Origin: Castellaniella sp049650445
GTDB lineage: Bacteria; Pseudomonadota; Gammaproteobacteria; Burkholderiales; Burkholderiaceae_B
Direction: 5' to 3'
DNA: 64,000 bases
Assembly: GCF_049650445.1 (NCBI RefSeq)
Contig: NZ_JBASAD010000033.1
Coordinates: forward strand, 62,001 to 126,000
Part shown: piece after piece, positions 52,640 to 61,739 of the stretch
How positions within the stretch are numbered: position 1 is the first letter of the stretch
Layout of the letters: each line of letters begins with the position of its first letter
Notes under the pieces: model-generated
The model's input: only the letters and a program-made list of their open reading frames with translations
The model's database searches: none
Told to the model about the DNA's origin: nothing
Translations under genes and position numbers: made by a program

Positions 52640-53404
52640 ATGTGCATCGCCTACCTGTCTCTGGGGGACCCTGACTGGCCCCTGCTGATCGCCGCCAATC
52701 GCGACGAATTCCACGCCCGGCCGACCCGGGCGGCCGGCCCCTGGTCCACAGCCCCGCATCTGATCGCCGGCCAGGATCTGCAAGGCGGCGGCACCTGGCT
52801 GGGGGCGACCGCCAACGGCCGCCATGCGCTGCTGACCAACTACCGCGAACCCGGGCATCCCGTGCCGCCCGGCGCTCCGTCGCGCGGCCTGCTGGTGCGT
52901 GATTTTCTACTCAGCGAAGACGAACCCGCCGGCTGGATCACCACGATCGCCGCCCGGGCGAACGACTGGGCGGGCTTCAATCTGATCGTGGGCGACGCGC
53001 GCCAGACCTGGTACCTGGGCAACCGGGACCCCGCCCGCGCCCCGCGCCGGCTGGCACCCGGCCGCTACGTCCTGTCCAACCACCTGCTCGACACCCCCTG
53101 GCCCAAGGCCGCGCGTCTGCGCGCTGCGCTGGATGCCCTGCCGCCTGCGACCTGGGCGCCCGCACCCGAACAGGTCCTTGAGCGGCTGCGCGACACCACC
53201 CCCGCCGAAGATGCGCGGCTGCCCGCCACCGGCCTGGGCCTGGAGCTCGAGCGCCTGCTGAGCAGCCCCTTCATCATCAGCCCGGACTATGGCACCCGCT
53301 GCTCGACGGTGCTGGTCAGGGCCGCCGACGGCCGGACCTTTTTCTGTGAACAGGGCTACGACGTCACGGGGCGCCCGCAGGAACGCCACGACTGGTGGCT
53401 ATAA
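52640..53404 (+). CDS. NRDE/TANGO2 family protein
   Basis: A 254-residue protein of the NRDE (DUF833, TANGO2) family. It begins MCIAYLSLG, then LLIAANRDEFHARPT (the Asn-Arg-Asp-Glu signature at about 20-23) and GGGTWLGATANGRHALLTNYR near 52. A cysteine follows the initiator Met, as in N-terminal-nucleophile-like members. Bacterial function is unsettled; links to haem handling have been proposed for the family. ATG 52640 is chosen against a much longer upstream frame. Confidence 0.9.
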   Translation: MCIAYLSLGDPDWPLLIAANRDEFHARPTRAAGPWSTAPHLIAGQDLQGGGTWLGATANGRHALLTNYREPGHPVPPGAPSRGLLVRDFLLSEDEPAGWITTIAARANDWAGFNLIVGDARQTWYLGNRDPARAPRRLAPGRYVLSNHLLDTPWPKAARLRAALDALPPATWAPAPEQVLERLRDTTPAEDARLPATGLGLELERLLSSPFIISPDYGTRCSTVLVRAADGRTFFCEQGYDVTGRPQERHDWWL

Positions 53405-53487
53405 GCCGCACGGCGTGCGCCCCGCCAGGACGGACGCCCCGGGGTGCGCGCTAAAATGCTGCTTTTCACACCCCACAGGAAATCCCC

Positions 53488-53943
53488 ATGAGCACCGGGC
53501 TCGCCAGCCAGATATCCGACGCCGTCAAGGCCGCCATGCGCGCACACGACAGCCTCCGCCTGGGCACCCTGCGGCTGCTGCAAGCCGCCATCAAACAGAA
53601 GGCCGTGGACGAGCGCATCGAACCCGATGACGCCTCGATCCTGGTCATCATCGAAAAACAGGTCAAACAGCGCCGCGAATCGATCGCCGCATTCGAGTCC
53701 GCCGGCCGCACCGACAGCGCCAACCAGGAACGCGCCGAAATGGACATCCTGAAGGAATTCCTGCCCCAGGGCGCCACGCCCGAGGAAATTGCGGCCGCCA
53801 TCGATGCCGCCTTCGCCCAGGCTGCCAGCCAGGGACAGCAAGGCGGCGCCGCCATGGGCGCGATCATGGCCCAACTGAAAAAGGCGCTGGCCGGCCGCGC
53901 CGACATGGCCGCCGTATCGGCACAGGTCCGCGCCCGCCTATAG
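53488..53943 (+). CDS. GatB/YqeY domain protein
   Basis: A 151-residue protein of the YqeY family, homologous to the tRNA-binding tail of GatB. The segments AVKAAMRAHDSLRLGTLRLLQAAIKQK, RRESIAAFESAGRTD, QERAEMDILKEFLPQ, and the terminal MGAIMAQLKKALAGRADM are typical. Function is unknown; it is often near rpsU/dnaG, which are not seen here. It ends at a convergent hairpin. Confidence 0.92.
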   Translation: MSTGLASQISDAVKAAMRAHDSLRLGTLRLLQAAIKQKAVDERIEPDDASILVIIEKQVKQRRESIAAFESAGRTDSANQERAEMDILKEFLPQGATPEEIAAAIDAAFAQAASQGQQGGAAMGAIMAQLKKALAGRADMAAVSAQVRARL

Positions 53944-53955
53944 CCCCGGGCCCGG

Positions 53956-54001
53956 ATTCAACCGGATCACGTCGTTGGTTCGCCTCGTGATCCGGCTGAA
54001 T
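53956..54001. terminator. Convergent terminator after the YqeY gene
   Basis: A 16-bp inverted repeat with one mismatch (ATTCAACCGGATCACG at 53956-53971 and CGTGATCCGGCTGAAT at 53986-54001) with a 14-base loop sits between the convergent stops. Confidence 0.85.
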
Positions 54002-54002
54002 T

Positions 54003-55001
54003 TCAGCCGGCCGAGGCGGTCGGTTCCAGAGTCTGCCCGGCCCTGATGCGCTGGACCAGATCGGGATTGCGAACGAACGAGCGGCCGAAGGCGACCGCCT
54101 CGCCCCGCCCCGCCTGGACGGCGCGCAGCGCAGAATCAGGATCGTAGCCCTCGTTCAGCACCAGCGCGCCGCTGAAGGCGTCGCGGATCACCGGGGCCAG
54201 CGCATCCGCACCCTCGTGTTCGCGCACGCAAATGAATGCGGTGCGCCGCTGGCCCAGTTCGCGGGCCACGTGACGGTACAGCGCCACCGGATCCGAATCC
54301 CGCATATCGTAGCGGTCGTCGCGCGGCGACAGATGCACCCCGACGCGCCCCGCCCCCCAGATGCCGGCACAGGCATCGACGATTTCCAGCAGGAAGCGGC
54401 TGCGCTTGCACACCGTGCCGCCATAATCGTCCTGACGGCCATTGGAGCCATCGTGCAAAAACTGATCGATCAGATAACCGTCACCGGCGTGCACTTCGAC
54501 CCCGTCGAATTCCGCCAGCCAGGCGTGGCGGGCCGCCTGTTCGAAATCCGCAATCACGCGCCGGATCTCATCGAGCCGCAGGCTGCGCGGCACGACAAAG
54601 CCCCCGGCCTGCAGGCACGGGCCCCGTCCACAGGCAATGGCGCTGGGCGCCACGGGCATCTCGCCCGACAGGTATTCCGGGTCTGACACCCGGCCGGCAT
54701 GCCACAACTGCAGAACGATGCGCCCGCCGCGCCGATGCACGGCGTCCGTCACCGCCCGCCAGCCCTGGGCCTGGGTAGAGTTCCAGATGCCCGCCATGTT
54801 GGGATGCCCGACACCCAGCGGCGACACCGAGGCCGCCCCGGCCAGGATCAGGCCCGCGTCGGCGCGCTGAGTGTAAAACGCGCGCATGCCATCATCGGGT
54901 ACGCGGCACTGCGCAGGCCATGCCCCCGCCGACGGCGCCATCACGATACGGTTGGGCAGTTCGATTTCACCCAGCCTGACCGGATCGAACAAACTTGTCA
55001 T
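54003..55001 (-). CDS. NADH:flavin oxidoreductase, old yellow enzyme family
   Basis: A 332-residue FMN-dependent ene-reductase-like protein. It has the opening LFDPVRLGEIELPNRIVMAP, GGRIVLQLWHAGRVSDPEY near residue 92, HAGDGYLIDQFLHDGSN near 165, and the FMN phosphate region AFGRSFVRNPDL near the C-terminus. The family HGA(N/H)GYL motif reads HAGDGYL here, a small change. ATG 55001 is family-like; ATG 55046 is an alternative and neither has a good ribosome site. Natural substrate unknown. Confidence 0.88.
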   Translation of the reverse strand: MTSLFDPVRLGEIELPNRIVMAPSAGAWPAQCRVPDDGMRAFYTQRADAGLILAGAASVSPLGVGHPNMAGIWNSTQAQGWRAVTDAVHRRGGRIVLQLWHAGRVSDPEYLSGEMPVAPSAIACGRGPCLQAGGFVVPRSLRLDEIRRVIADFEQAARHAWLAEFDGVEVHAGDGYLIDQFLHDGSNGRQDDYGGTVCKRSRFLLEIVDACAGIWGAGRVGVHLSPRDDRYDMRDSDPVALYRHVARELGQRRTAFICVREHEGADALAPVIRDAFSGALVLNEGYDPDSALRAVQAGRGEAVAFGRSFVRNPDLVQRIRAGQTLEPTASAG

Positions 55002-55168
55002 ATCATGCGGGAAAAAGCGGGGCTGATTCAGCGCATGTTCTGTCATGATTTGCTGCAATGCACCATCCAGATATTAAATTCACATAAAAATCCATCAGGG
55101 TTTTTACCAGATTTTCCAGCCCTTGACCATCGCGGAAACGCTATCCGGGACATGCATAAAGGAACACC

Positions 55169-55825
55169 ATGGGACAATTCGCCGTCATCGGACTCGGTCG
55201 CTTCGGCAGCGCCACCTCGCTGGAACTGATGCGGCTGGGCCATTCGGTCCTGGGCGTGGACGCCGATGGCCGAGTCGTCGATCAGATGGCCGACAAGCTG
55301 ACCCGTGCCGCCATCGCCGACGTCACCGACCGCGACACCCTGGCCGAACTGGGCCTGGCCGAGTACGACGTGGTGCTGGTCGCCATCGGCGAAGATCTGC
55401 AGGCCAGCCTGGTCTGCACCGTGCACCTGAAGGCGTTGGGCGTCAAGGTCCTGTGGGTGAAGGCGTCCTCACGCGCACACCATCTGATCCTGGCCAAGCT
55501 GGGCGCCAGCCGCATCATCCATCCGGAAGATGAAATGGGCATTCGCATCGCCCAGGTGCTCAGCTACCCCATGGTCAACGACTACATCTCCCTGGGCAAT
55601 GGAGATTTCGTGGTCGAAATCGAAGCCAGCGCGAAACTGGACGGCCACACCCTGGGCGACGCCCTGACCACCGAACCGCCGGGCGCCATCCACGCCCTGG
55701 CCGTCAAGCGCAAGGGCGAGACCACCGTGCACCCCTCCCATCAGTTCGTGGTACGCGCCAAGGACACCCTGATTCTGTTCGGTCCGCTTCATTACCTGAA
55801 AATCGCAGCGCCCAAACTGAGCTGA
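55169..55825 (+). CDS. ktrA: Potassium channel regulatory subunit KtrA
   Basis: A 218-residue cytoplasmic RCK protein. The N-terminal NAD/ATP-binding Rossmann motif is FAVIGLGRFGS (about 4-14), with GVDADGRVVDQM following. A TrkA-C domain is near 140-215. It gates the KtrB channel encoded 66 bases downstream. The long upstream strand is the divergent oxidoreductase promoter region. Confidence 0.94.
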   Translation: MGQFAVIGLGRFGSATSLELMRLGHSVLGVDADGRVVDQMADKLTRAAIADVTDRDTLAELGLAEYDVVLVAIGEDLQASLVCTVHLKALGVKVLWVKASSRAHHLILAKLGASRIIHPEDEMGIRIAQVLSYPMVNDYISLGNGDFVVEIEASAKLDGHTLGDALTTEPPGAIHALAVKRKGETTVHPSHQFVVRAKDTLILFGPLHYLKIAAPKLS

Positions 55826-55891
55826 CACCCCGTTTCTGCGCCTCCTTGTTTCGATCTGCATGACCCCGTCCCTCGACCGCCCCGACTGAGC

Positions 55892-57256
55892 ATGACCCGC
55901 TTCACCATCCACCCGCTGCAGGCCTACCGCCAGGCGCGCCACACCGGCCAGTTGCAGGCCAGTCCGCCCGCCGTCCTGGCCGGCAGCTTCCTCGTCCTGA
56001 TCCTGATCGGGACCGTGCTGCTGTCTCTGCCGATCGCGCAACGCCACCCCTTCGGCGTGTTCGAGGCGCTGTTCACCGCCACCTCCGCAGTCACCGTCAC
56101 CGGCCTGATGCTGATCGACCCTGCCCTGGACCTGAGCTTCTTCGGCCAGGCCGTGCTGCTGGCCCTGGTACAGATCGGCGGCATCGGCTTCGTCACCTTT
56201 GCCATCATCGCCACTCTGACCCTGGGCAAGCGCGTCAGCCTGAAATACCAGGCCCTGGCGCTGGAAGCCTTCAATCAGACCAGCGTCTTGCGCATCCGCC
56301 AGACGGCGTTGACGGTGCTGAAATTTTCCCTGGCGATCGAAGGCGCAGCCATCCTGATCCTGACCCTCTGGTGGTGGCGCCACGACGACCTGGGACATGC
56401 CTTTCTGCTGGCCGGGTTCCATGCCGTCTCCGCCTTCAACAACGCCGGCCTGTCGCTGTTTCCCGGCAGCCTGGCCAGCTTCGTCGGCGACCCGGTCACC
56501 ACCTTCGTCATGACCGGCTGCATCATCCTGGGCGGGCTGGGCTTCAGCGTACTGGCGGATATCAACCAAAAACGCAGTTGGTCGACGCTGGCCTACTACA
56601 CACGGCTGATGCTGATCGGCACGCTGATCCTGAATCTGGTCGGCCTTGCGCTGTTCTGGCTGATCGAGGCGCACAATCCCCACACCCTGGGCGCGCTGCC
56701 GACCGCCAGCCAGGGCCTGGCGGCCTGGACCCAGGTCGTCGCATCGCGCACGGCCGGCTTCGCCAGTGTGGACGTCGATCAGTTGCACGACAGCTCGCGC
56801 TTTTTGCTCACCGGCCTGATGTTCATCGGCGGGGGGTCGCTGTCCACCGCCAGCGGCATCAAGCTCGCCACCTTCATCGTCCTGCTGGCCGTGGTCCGAG
56901 CCTACATCCTGCAGCGCAAAGAAGTCGTGCTGATGCACCGCGCCATCGCCCCCGAGACCATCCAGAAGGCCCTGGCCCTGATGATGGTGTCGGGCCTGCT
57001 GGTCTGCCTGGGCATCTTCCTGGTCAGCCTGTTCGAAAGCCTGCCCTTCATCGCCGTGGTCATGGAAGTGATGGCGGCCTTCAGCACCACCGGCATCAGC
57101 CCCGACCTGACCCGCACCCTGAGACTGCCCAGCCAGATCATCCTGATGCTGCTGATGTTCATCGGCCGCCTGGGCCCCCTGACCCTGGTCTACAGCCTCG
57201 GCACACAGCGCCGCAGCCGGGTGCGCTACCCCGAAACGGTGGTGCAGATAGGGTGA
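55892..57256 (+). CDS. ktrB: Potassium uptake channel KtrB (TrkH family)
   Basis: A 454-residue membrane protein with four M1-P-M2 repeats. Pore signatures are visible as SAVTVTGL (about 66), SAFNNAGL (about 185), ASRTAGF (about 288) and FSTTGIS (about 398), which hold the selectivity glycines. It works with KtrA encoded upstream and takes up K+ (with Na+ in characterised Ktr systems). Confidence 0.93.
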   Translation: MTRFTIHPLQAYRQARHTGQLQASPPAVLAGSFLVLILIGTVLLSLPIAQRHPFGVFEALFTATSAVTVTGLMLIDPALDLSFFGQAVLLALVQIGGIGFVTFAIIATLTLGKRVSLKYQALALEAFNQTSVLRIRQTALTVLKFSLAIEGAAILILTLWWWRHDDLGHAFLLAGFHAVSAFNNAGLSLFPGSLASFVGDPVTTFVMTGCIILGGLGFSVLADINQKRSWSTLAYYTRLMLIGTLILNLVGLALFWLIEAHNPHTLGALPTASQGLAAWTQVVASRTAGFASVDVDQLHDSSRFLLTGLMFIGGGSLSTASGIKLATFIVLLAVVRAYILQRKEVVLMHRAIAPETIQKALALMMVSGLLVCLGIFLVSLFESLPFIAVVMEVMAAFSTTGISPDLTRTLRLPSQIILMLLMFIGRLGPLTLVYSLGTQRRSRVRYPETVVQIG

Positions 57257-57321
57257 ATCTCTTCCTGATGTACTACTATTGCTTTTTCTCTCAGTCCCAA
57301 CCTTTCATTAGGATTCCGTCC

Positions 57322-58137
57322 ATGGTGATTACCATCGCACGTCAAGCGGCACTGTGCGCCGCTTTGGGCCTTGCCGGCCTGGCCACCACGGCTTCGGCCG
57401 CCACCCTGAAAATCGGCACCGAGGGCGGCTACCCGCCCTGGAGCATGGTGGATGCCAACGGCAAGGTCACCGGCTTCGACGCCGACGTTGGTCAAGCCCT
57501 GTGCAAGAAACTCGACATGAAATGCCGCTTCGTGGTCCAGGCTTTCGACAGCCTGATCCCCGCTCTGCAGGCTGACCGCTTCGACCTGGTGATCTCCGGC
57601 ATGTCCGTCACCGCCGAACGCGCCAAAGTCATCTCCTTCAGCCTGCCCTACGCGACGGAAGACTCCGCCTTCGTGCTGCCCAAGGACAACGCCCTGCTGA
57701 AGGCCGCCGACTCCAAGGCGCTGATGGCCGGCCTGGCGGGCAAGACGGTCGGCGTGCAAAGCGGCACCACCCAAGGCGCCTACCTGCAGAAATACGCCCC
57801 GGACATGAAGCTCAAGACCTACGAGACCCAGGACCAGATGCAGATGGACCTGTCGGCCGGCCGCCTGGATGCGACCTTCTCCGAAGTCACCCCGCAAAGC
57901 CAGTTCCTGGACACCACCGGCAAGGGCAAATTCGCCCTGGCCGATGCGGTGATCAAGAGCAGCGCCGACCCGGACATCCTGGGCCTGGGCATCGGAGCCG
58001 GCATCAACCAGAAAAACACCGAGCTGAAGGCCAAGGTGGACAAGGCCCTGTGCGAACTGATCGCCGACGGCACCATCAAGTCCTCCAGCACCAAGTGGTT
58101 CGGCGTCGATCTGTCCAACTACGCCGCCTGCAAGTAA
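57322..58137 (+). CDS. Polar amino acid ABC transporter binding protein
   Basis: A 271-residue periplasmic protein of solute-binding family 3. The signal peptide is residues 1-26 (ends ASA). The mature start ATLKIGTEGGYPPWSMVDANGKVTGFDADVGQALC, the DLVISGMSVTAERAKVISFS segment, and GVQSGTTQGAYLQ are typical of lysine/arginine/ornithine/histidine binders. Two cysteines frame the first lobe as in HisJ/ArgT. ATG 57322 is chosen. A hairpin separates it from its permease genes. Confidence 0.93.
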   Translation: MVITIARQAALCAALGLAGLATTASAATLKIGTEGGYPPWSMVDANGKVTGFDADVGQALCKKLDMKCRFVVQAFDSLIPALQADRFDLVISGMSVTAERAKVISFSLPYATEDSAFVLPKDNALLKAADSKALMAGLAGKTVGVQSGTTQGAYLQKYAPDMKLKTYETQDQMQMDLSAGRLDATFSEVTPQSQFLDTTGKGKFALADAVIKSSADPDILGLGIGAGINQKNTELKAKVDKALCELIADGTIKSSSTKWFGVDLSNYAACK

Positions 58138-58154
58138 TCCTTCGCAAGGACACG

Positions 58155-58180
58155 GCCGGCCTCCCCGGAGGCCGGCTTTT
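58155..58180 (+). terminator. Intra-operon terminator or attenuator
   Basis: GCCGGCCTCC (58155-58164) and GGAGGCCGGC (58167-58176) form a tight stem followed by TTTT. It lies 17 bases after the binding protein stop and likely lowers permease expression relative to the binding protein. Confidence 0.8.
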
Positions 58181-58191
58181 CAATTCATTTC

Positions 58192-58902
58192 ATGATTCAG
58201 TCCCTGCACGATATCCTGAGCGCCGGCTGGGGCAATATGCTGCTGCGCGGCGCGGCCATGACCGTGTTCATCAGCGTGTGCGGCATCTGCCTGGGCATGC
58301 TCATCGGCATCGCCGGCGCGGCCGCCAAGACCGGCGCCAGCCGTCCGGTGCGCGCCCTCGTCGCCCTGTACACCCTGATCGTGCGCAGCGTCCCGGAGCT
58401 GCTCATCATTTATCTGCTGTTCTTCGGCGCGGTCCAGCCCGCTGCCGACCTGGCCGACTGGCTGGACTGGGACGACCTGATGAGCACCGTCTTCCCCATG
58501 CTGATCGGCATCCTCGCCATCGCCCTGATCTCCGGGTCCTACAGCGTCGAAGTCTTTCGCGGCGCCTTCAAGGCCATCGATCCCGGCCAGCTCGAAGCCG
58601 CCCGCGCCATCGGCCTGAGCCGCCGCCAGTGCCTGCAACGCATTACCCTGCCGCAATTGTTCTGGTACGCCCTGCCCGGCGCCAACAACGTCTGGCAGGC
58701 CGCCCTGAAGGACACCGCCCTGATCTCTCTGGTGGGCCTGGTCGAACTGATGCGCGCCGCCGTCCTGGGCGCGGCCGCCACGCGCGCGCCCCTGGCCCTG
58801 TACCTGATGGCCGGCATCCTGTATTTCCTGATCGGCGTCTGCAGCCAGGGCCTGTTCGTCTGGGCCGAGCGCCACTTCGGGCGCGGCATGCGGGGGGCCT
58901 GA
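58192..58902 (+). CDS. Polar amino acid ABC transporter permease (HisQ type)
   Basis: A 236-residue permease with five predicted helices. The EAA loop LEAARAIGLSRRQCLQRITLPQ is near residue 138, and RSVPELLIIYLLFFG is near 65, as in HisQ/ArtQ. The next gene, 2 bases later, encodes the matching HisM-type permease. No ATPase gene follows. Confidence 0.93.
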   Translation: MIQSLHDILSAGWGNMLLRGAAMTVFISVCGICLGMLIGIAGAAAKTGASRPVRALVALYTLIVRSVPELLIIYLLFFGAVQPAADLADWLDWDDLMSTVFPMLIGILAIALISGSYSVEVFRGAFKAIDPGQLEAARAIGLSRRQCLQRITLPQLFWYALPGANNVWQAALKDTALISLVGLVELMRAAVLGAAATRAPLALYLMAGILYFLIGVCSQGLFVWAERHFGRGMRGA

Positions 58903-58904
58903 CA

Positions 58905-59588
58905 ATGATCGAACTGTTCGAACAAGCCGTCCCCGTCCTGATCGAAGGCTTCTGGATCACGCTGCGCATCGGCCTGCTCTCCATCCTGTTCGCCTCGCTG
59001 CTGGGCCTGGGTGCGGCGCTGATGCGCACGGCCCCGAACCGGCTGGTGTCCGGCACCGCCTTCGCCTACAGCACCGTCTTTCGCGGCACGCCGCTGCTGA
59101 TCCAGTTGTTCTTGCTGTACTACGGCATCGGCACCCTGGAATTCGTGCGCGAGCAACCCGTCCTGTGGTGGCTGTTTTCCGACGGCGCGCGCTGCGCCAT
59201 CCTGGCCATCGCCCTGAACAGCGGCGCCTACATGAGCGAGGCCATCCGCGGCGGCCTGCAGTCCGTGCCCACCGGCCAACTGGACGCCGCCGTGTCCTGC
59301 GGCATGAACCGCCTGCAGGTCTTCCGCCGCATCCGTTTCCCCCTGGCCATCCGCCAGGCCTTCCCGGCCTACAGCAACGAACTGGTGCTGGCGATCAAAG
59401 GCACCAGCCTGGCCTCCACCATCGCCGTGATGGAACTGACCGGCTTCGCCCGCCGCCTGATGAGCCAGAGCTACCTGATCGTCGAAACCTTCATCATTGC
59501 CGGTATTCTGTATCTGGCCATCAACGTGACCTTGCTGGGCTGCGCCTGGCTGGTGGAGCGCAGCCTGGGGATCCGGTCGGGGGATTGA
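58905..59588 (+). CDS. Polar amino acid ABC transporter permease (HisM type)
   Basis: A 227-residue permease with five predicted helices. It has FRGTPLLIQLFLLYYGIGTLEFV (about 48-70), ALNSGAYMSEAIRGGLQSVPTGQLDAA, and SCGMNRLQVFRRIRFPLAIRQAFP near 130. These match HisM. It is the last gene of this transporter in the window. The family normally has a HisP-type ATPase adjacent; here YchJ follows, so an ATPase from elsewhere must serve it. Confidence 0.93.
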   Translation: MIELFEQAVPVLIEGFWITLRIGLLSILFASLLGLGAALMRTAPNRLVSGTAFAYSTVFRGTPLLIQLFLLYYGIGTLEFVREQPVLWWLFSDGARCAILAIALNSGAYMSEAIRGGLQSVPTGQLDAAVSCGMNRLQVFRRIRFPLAIRQAFPAYSNELVLAIKGTSLASTIAVMELTGFARRLMSQSYLIVETFIIAGILYLAINVTLLGCAWLVERSLGIRSGD

Positions 59589-59609
59589 GTCCTCAATGGC
59601 TCATCGATC

Positions 59610-60017
59610 ATGACGAAACCCACCGCCGGCAAACCCGCCCCCTGCCCCTGCGGCCTGCCGGCCGCCTACGCCGACTGCTGCGGCCGCTGGCATCGTGGCC
59701 CACTTCATTTGCAAGCGCCCGACGCCCAGGCACTGATGCGTTCACGCTACAGCGCCTACGTACTGGATGAACTGGACTATTTATTGCAGACCTGGCATCC
59801 CGACACCCGCCCGCCGGTTCTGGAACCCAACGAACCCGGCACCCGCTGGCTGGGACTGGCCGTGCGCCGCCACGTCCGTCTGGATGACGATCACGAGATC
59901 GTGGAATTCGTCGCGCGGGTCCGGGTCAACGGCCGCGCCAGCCGGATTCATGAAACCAGCCGATTCACGCGGGTGGCGGGGGTGTGGGTGTATGTGGATG
60001 GAGACGTGCAAAGGTAA
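59610..60017 (+). CDS. YchJ family protein (SEC-C type zinc motif)
   Basis: A 135-residue protein of the UPF0225/YchJ family. The N-terminal cysteine cluster CPCGLPAAYADCCGRWHRG (residues 12-30) is a SEC-C-like zinc site. It is followed by ALMRSRYSAYVLDELDYLLQTWHP and a C-terminal NTF2-like region (GRASRIHETSRFTRVAGVWVYVDGDV). Function is unknown. Length is slightly short of E. coli YchJ (152), which has a second SEC-C motif that is absent here. Confidence 0.9.
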   Translation: MTKPTAGKPAPCPCGLPAAYADCCGRWHRGPLHLQAPDAQALMRSRYSAYVLDELDYLLQTWHPDTRPPVLEPNEPGTRWLGLAVRRHVRLDDDHEIVEFVARVRVNGRASRIHETSRFTRVAGVWVYVDGDVQR

Positions 60018-60144
60018 GCCATGCCGGGCATGATGCCAGACATAGATTTTCCATTATCAAGTACAATGGCAAATCTATGATCCATCATGACTTAGGTTGA
60101 TGCGCTTGGCCAGGACGGCAAGACCTATCTGGACTCGATCACGC

Positions 60145-60462
60145 ATGCCAAAAAAAAACGTCATTGTTGTCAATATGAATGTGCTTGACAAGATTCGCAT
60201 GTGGGGTAACTGCGTGCGGCTGCAAAGAGTCAGGCAGCACATTCGGGCCGAGGATCTGTGCCAACGAATTTCCATCTCCAGACCGACGCTGCGGCGCCTT
60301 GAGGAAGGCGACCCAGGCGTAGCTGCATCCACTTATCTGTCCGCCCTGAATGTCTTGGGCCTGCTCGATCGCGTAGCACCGGAACTGGAACCCAGTCTCT
60401 ATCTGGGCGGCGAATCCACCCGAGCGCGCTCCCCTTTCGAGGCTGACGATGACTTCCAGTAA
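60145..60462 (+). CDS. hipB: HipB-type antitoxin
   Basis: A 105-residue XRE-family DNA-binding protein. The HTH is RQHIRAEDLCQRISISRPTLRRLEEGDPG (about 33-61), followed by VAASTYLSALNVLGLLDRV, as in HipB. It overlaps hipA by 14 bases. ATG 60145 is probable; TTG/ATG at 60097/60100 (after an AGG) and ATG 60175 are alternatives. A TACAAT at 60062-60067 is a possible -10. Confidence 0.88.
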   Translation: MPKKNVIVVNMNVLDKIRMWGNCVRLQRVRQHIRAEDLCQRISISRPTLRRLEEGDPGVAASTYLSALNVLGLLDRVAPELEPSLYLGGESTRARSPFEADDDFQ

Positions 60463-61681
60463 CTGCTACGTTTACCTTGAGCATCCACACACGGGGATCT
60501 GGATCACCATTGGGCGTTATGGCCAGTCAGACAACGCCGCAGGCCAATTCCAGTACGCAAAAAGCTACCTGGGGGACCCCAGCTCTGTGGCGATCGACCC
60601 CATCAACCTGCCGCTGCTTCCCGGATTGATTCCGGCTACTCGATATCAAGGGCTGCATGACGTCATTCGAGACGCATGTCCAGACTCTTGGGGCCGCACA
60701 CTGATCAAACGGGAATTCGGCCTGACCGAGAGCGCACCGCACCTTTCATATCTGATGAAGGCTGGCAATGCCGACCAGTGGGGGGCATTGGCCATTGGAA
60801 CATCCAGACAGCCATCGATCGCTCACTTGAACAACCCCAAGCTGCCTGAACTGGAGGCTCTGGTCCTGGAATTGACCGCCATGAGCGATCGGCTGCCGGC
60901 GATCAATGCCAAGCTACGGCGCAAGATCCTCTCAACGCCAAGCCTGGGCGGGGCCCGACCCAAGGCAACCGTGCAAGATCACCAGATCTTCTGGCTTGCA
61001 AAACCGGTCCTGTCATCCGATGTGTTCGATGTTCCCTTGTTGGAGCACGCAATGCAGCAATGGGCCAGCGCGACAGGGATGAATTTTGCACAGACACAAT
61101 ACATTTCCTTTTCCGATACCAAAGGGACGGGACTGTCCGTACTTCTGTCTTCCCGGTTTGATCGAGTGCAAGGGCGCCGGCGGATGGTACTGAGCGCAGC
61201 TTCTATGCTGCAGGCCGAATACCCAAACTCAACAGTGGAACAAACCTCGCGGTGGAGCTACCCAAGGCTCTCTGACGCATTGGCGCAAATCGGTGTTCCC
61301 AGGCAGGATCAGATCGAATTGTTCAACCGCATGGTTTTCAACGCCGTTATTGGCAATGATGACGACCACCCGCGAAATCATGCGGCCATCTATGTGCCCG
61401 AAGAACAACGATGGCGGCTTGCCCCTGCTTTTGATGTGGTCCCCGAAACTGCATTCATGCCTCAAAAGTTATCGATGATTCTCGGAGAAAGCAGCACCAC
61501 CATTTCACGCGCCAACATCCTTGCCGATGCACTTCGCTTCGGGTTTGCAAACATGGATCAGGCACAGTCCCATTTAGACGCCTTTCTGCATCAGTTGCGA
61601 GTCACGTATGAGCGAATTCAGCCAATCTTGACTGACAGCATGAATCAACTGATGCTGGACCGTATTGATCGTACCTGGTGA
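60449..61681 (+). CDS. hipA: HipA-type serine/threonine kinase toxin
   Basis: A 410-residue HipA-family kinase; characterised members phosphorylate aminoacyl-tRNA synthetases and cause dormancy. Visible are the N-terminal subdomain, the ATP-binding loop LGGARPKA (167-173), the catalytic motif DDHPRN (Asp305, His307, Asn310 matching the DxHxxN of E. coli HipA) and the metal aspartate in PAFDVVP near 329. All key residues are present, so it looks active. It is coupled to hipB by a 14-base overlap. Confidence 0.92.
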   Translation: MTSSNCYVYLEHPHTGIWITIGRYGQSDNAAGQFQYAKSYLGDPSSVAIDPINLPLLPGLIPATRYQGLHDVIRDACPDSWGRTLIKREFGLTESAPHLSYLMKAGNADQWGALAIGTSRQPSIAHLNNPKLPELEALVLELTAMSDRLPAINAKLRRKILSTPSLGGARPKATVQDHQIFWLAKPVLSSDVFDVPLLEHAMQQWASATGMNFAQTQYISFSDTKGTGLSVLLSSRFDRVQGRRRMVLSAASMLQAEYPNSTVEQTSRWSYPRLSDALAQIGVPRQDQIELFNRMVFNAVIGNDDDHPRNHAAIYVPEEQRWRLAPAFDVVPETAFMPQKLSMILGESSTTISRANILADALRFGFANMDQAQSHLDAFLHQLRVTYERIQPILTDSMNQLMLDRIDRTW

Positions 61682-61739
61682 ATTGACGCGAGTCACGAGT
61701 GCGTTGTAGCCGAGGGCAATCGCCATCCGGGAAAGTCGT

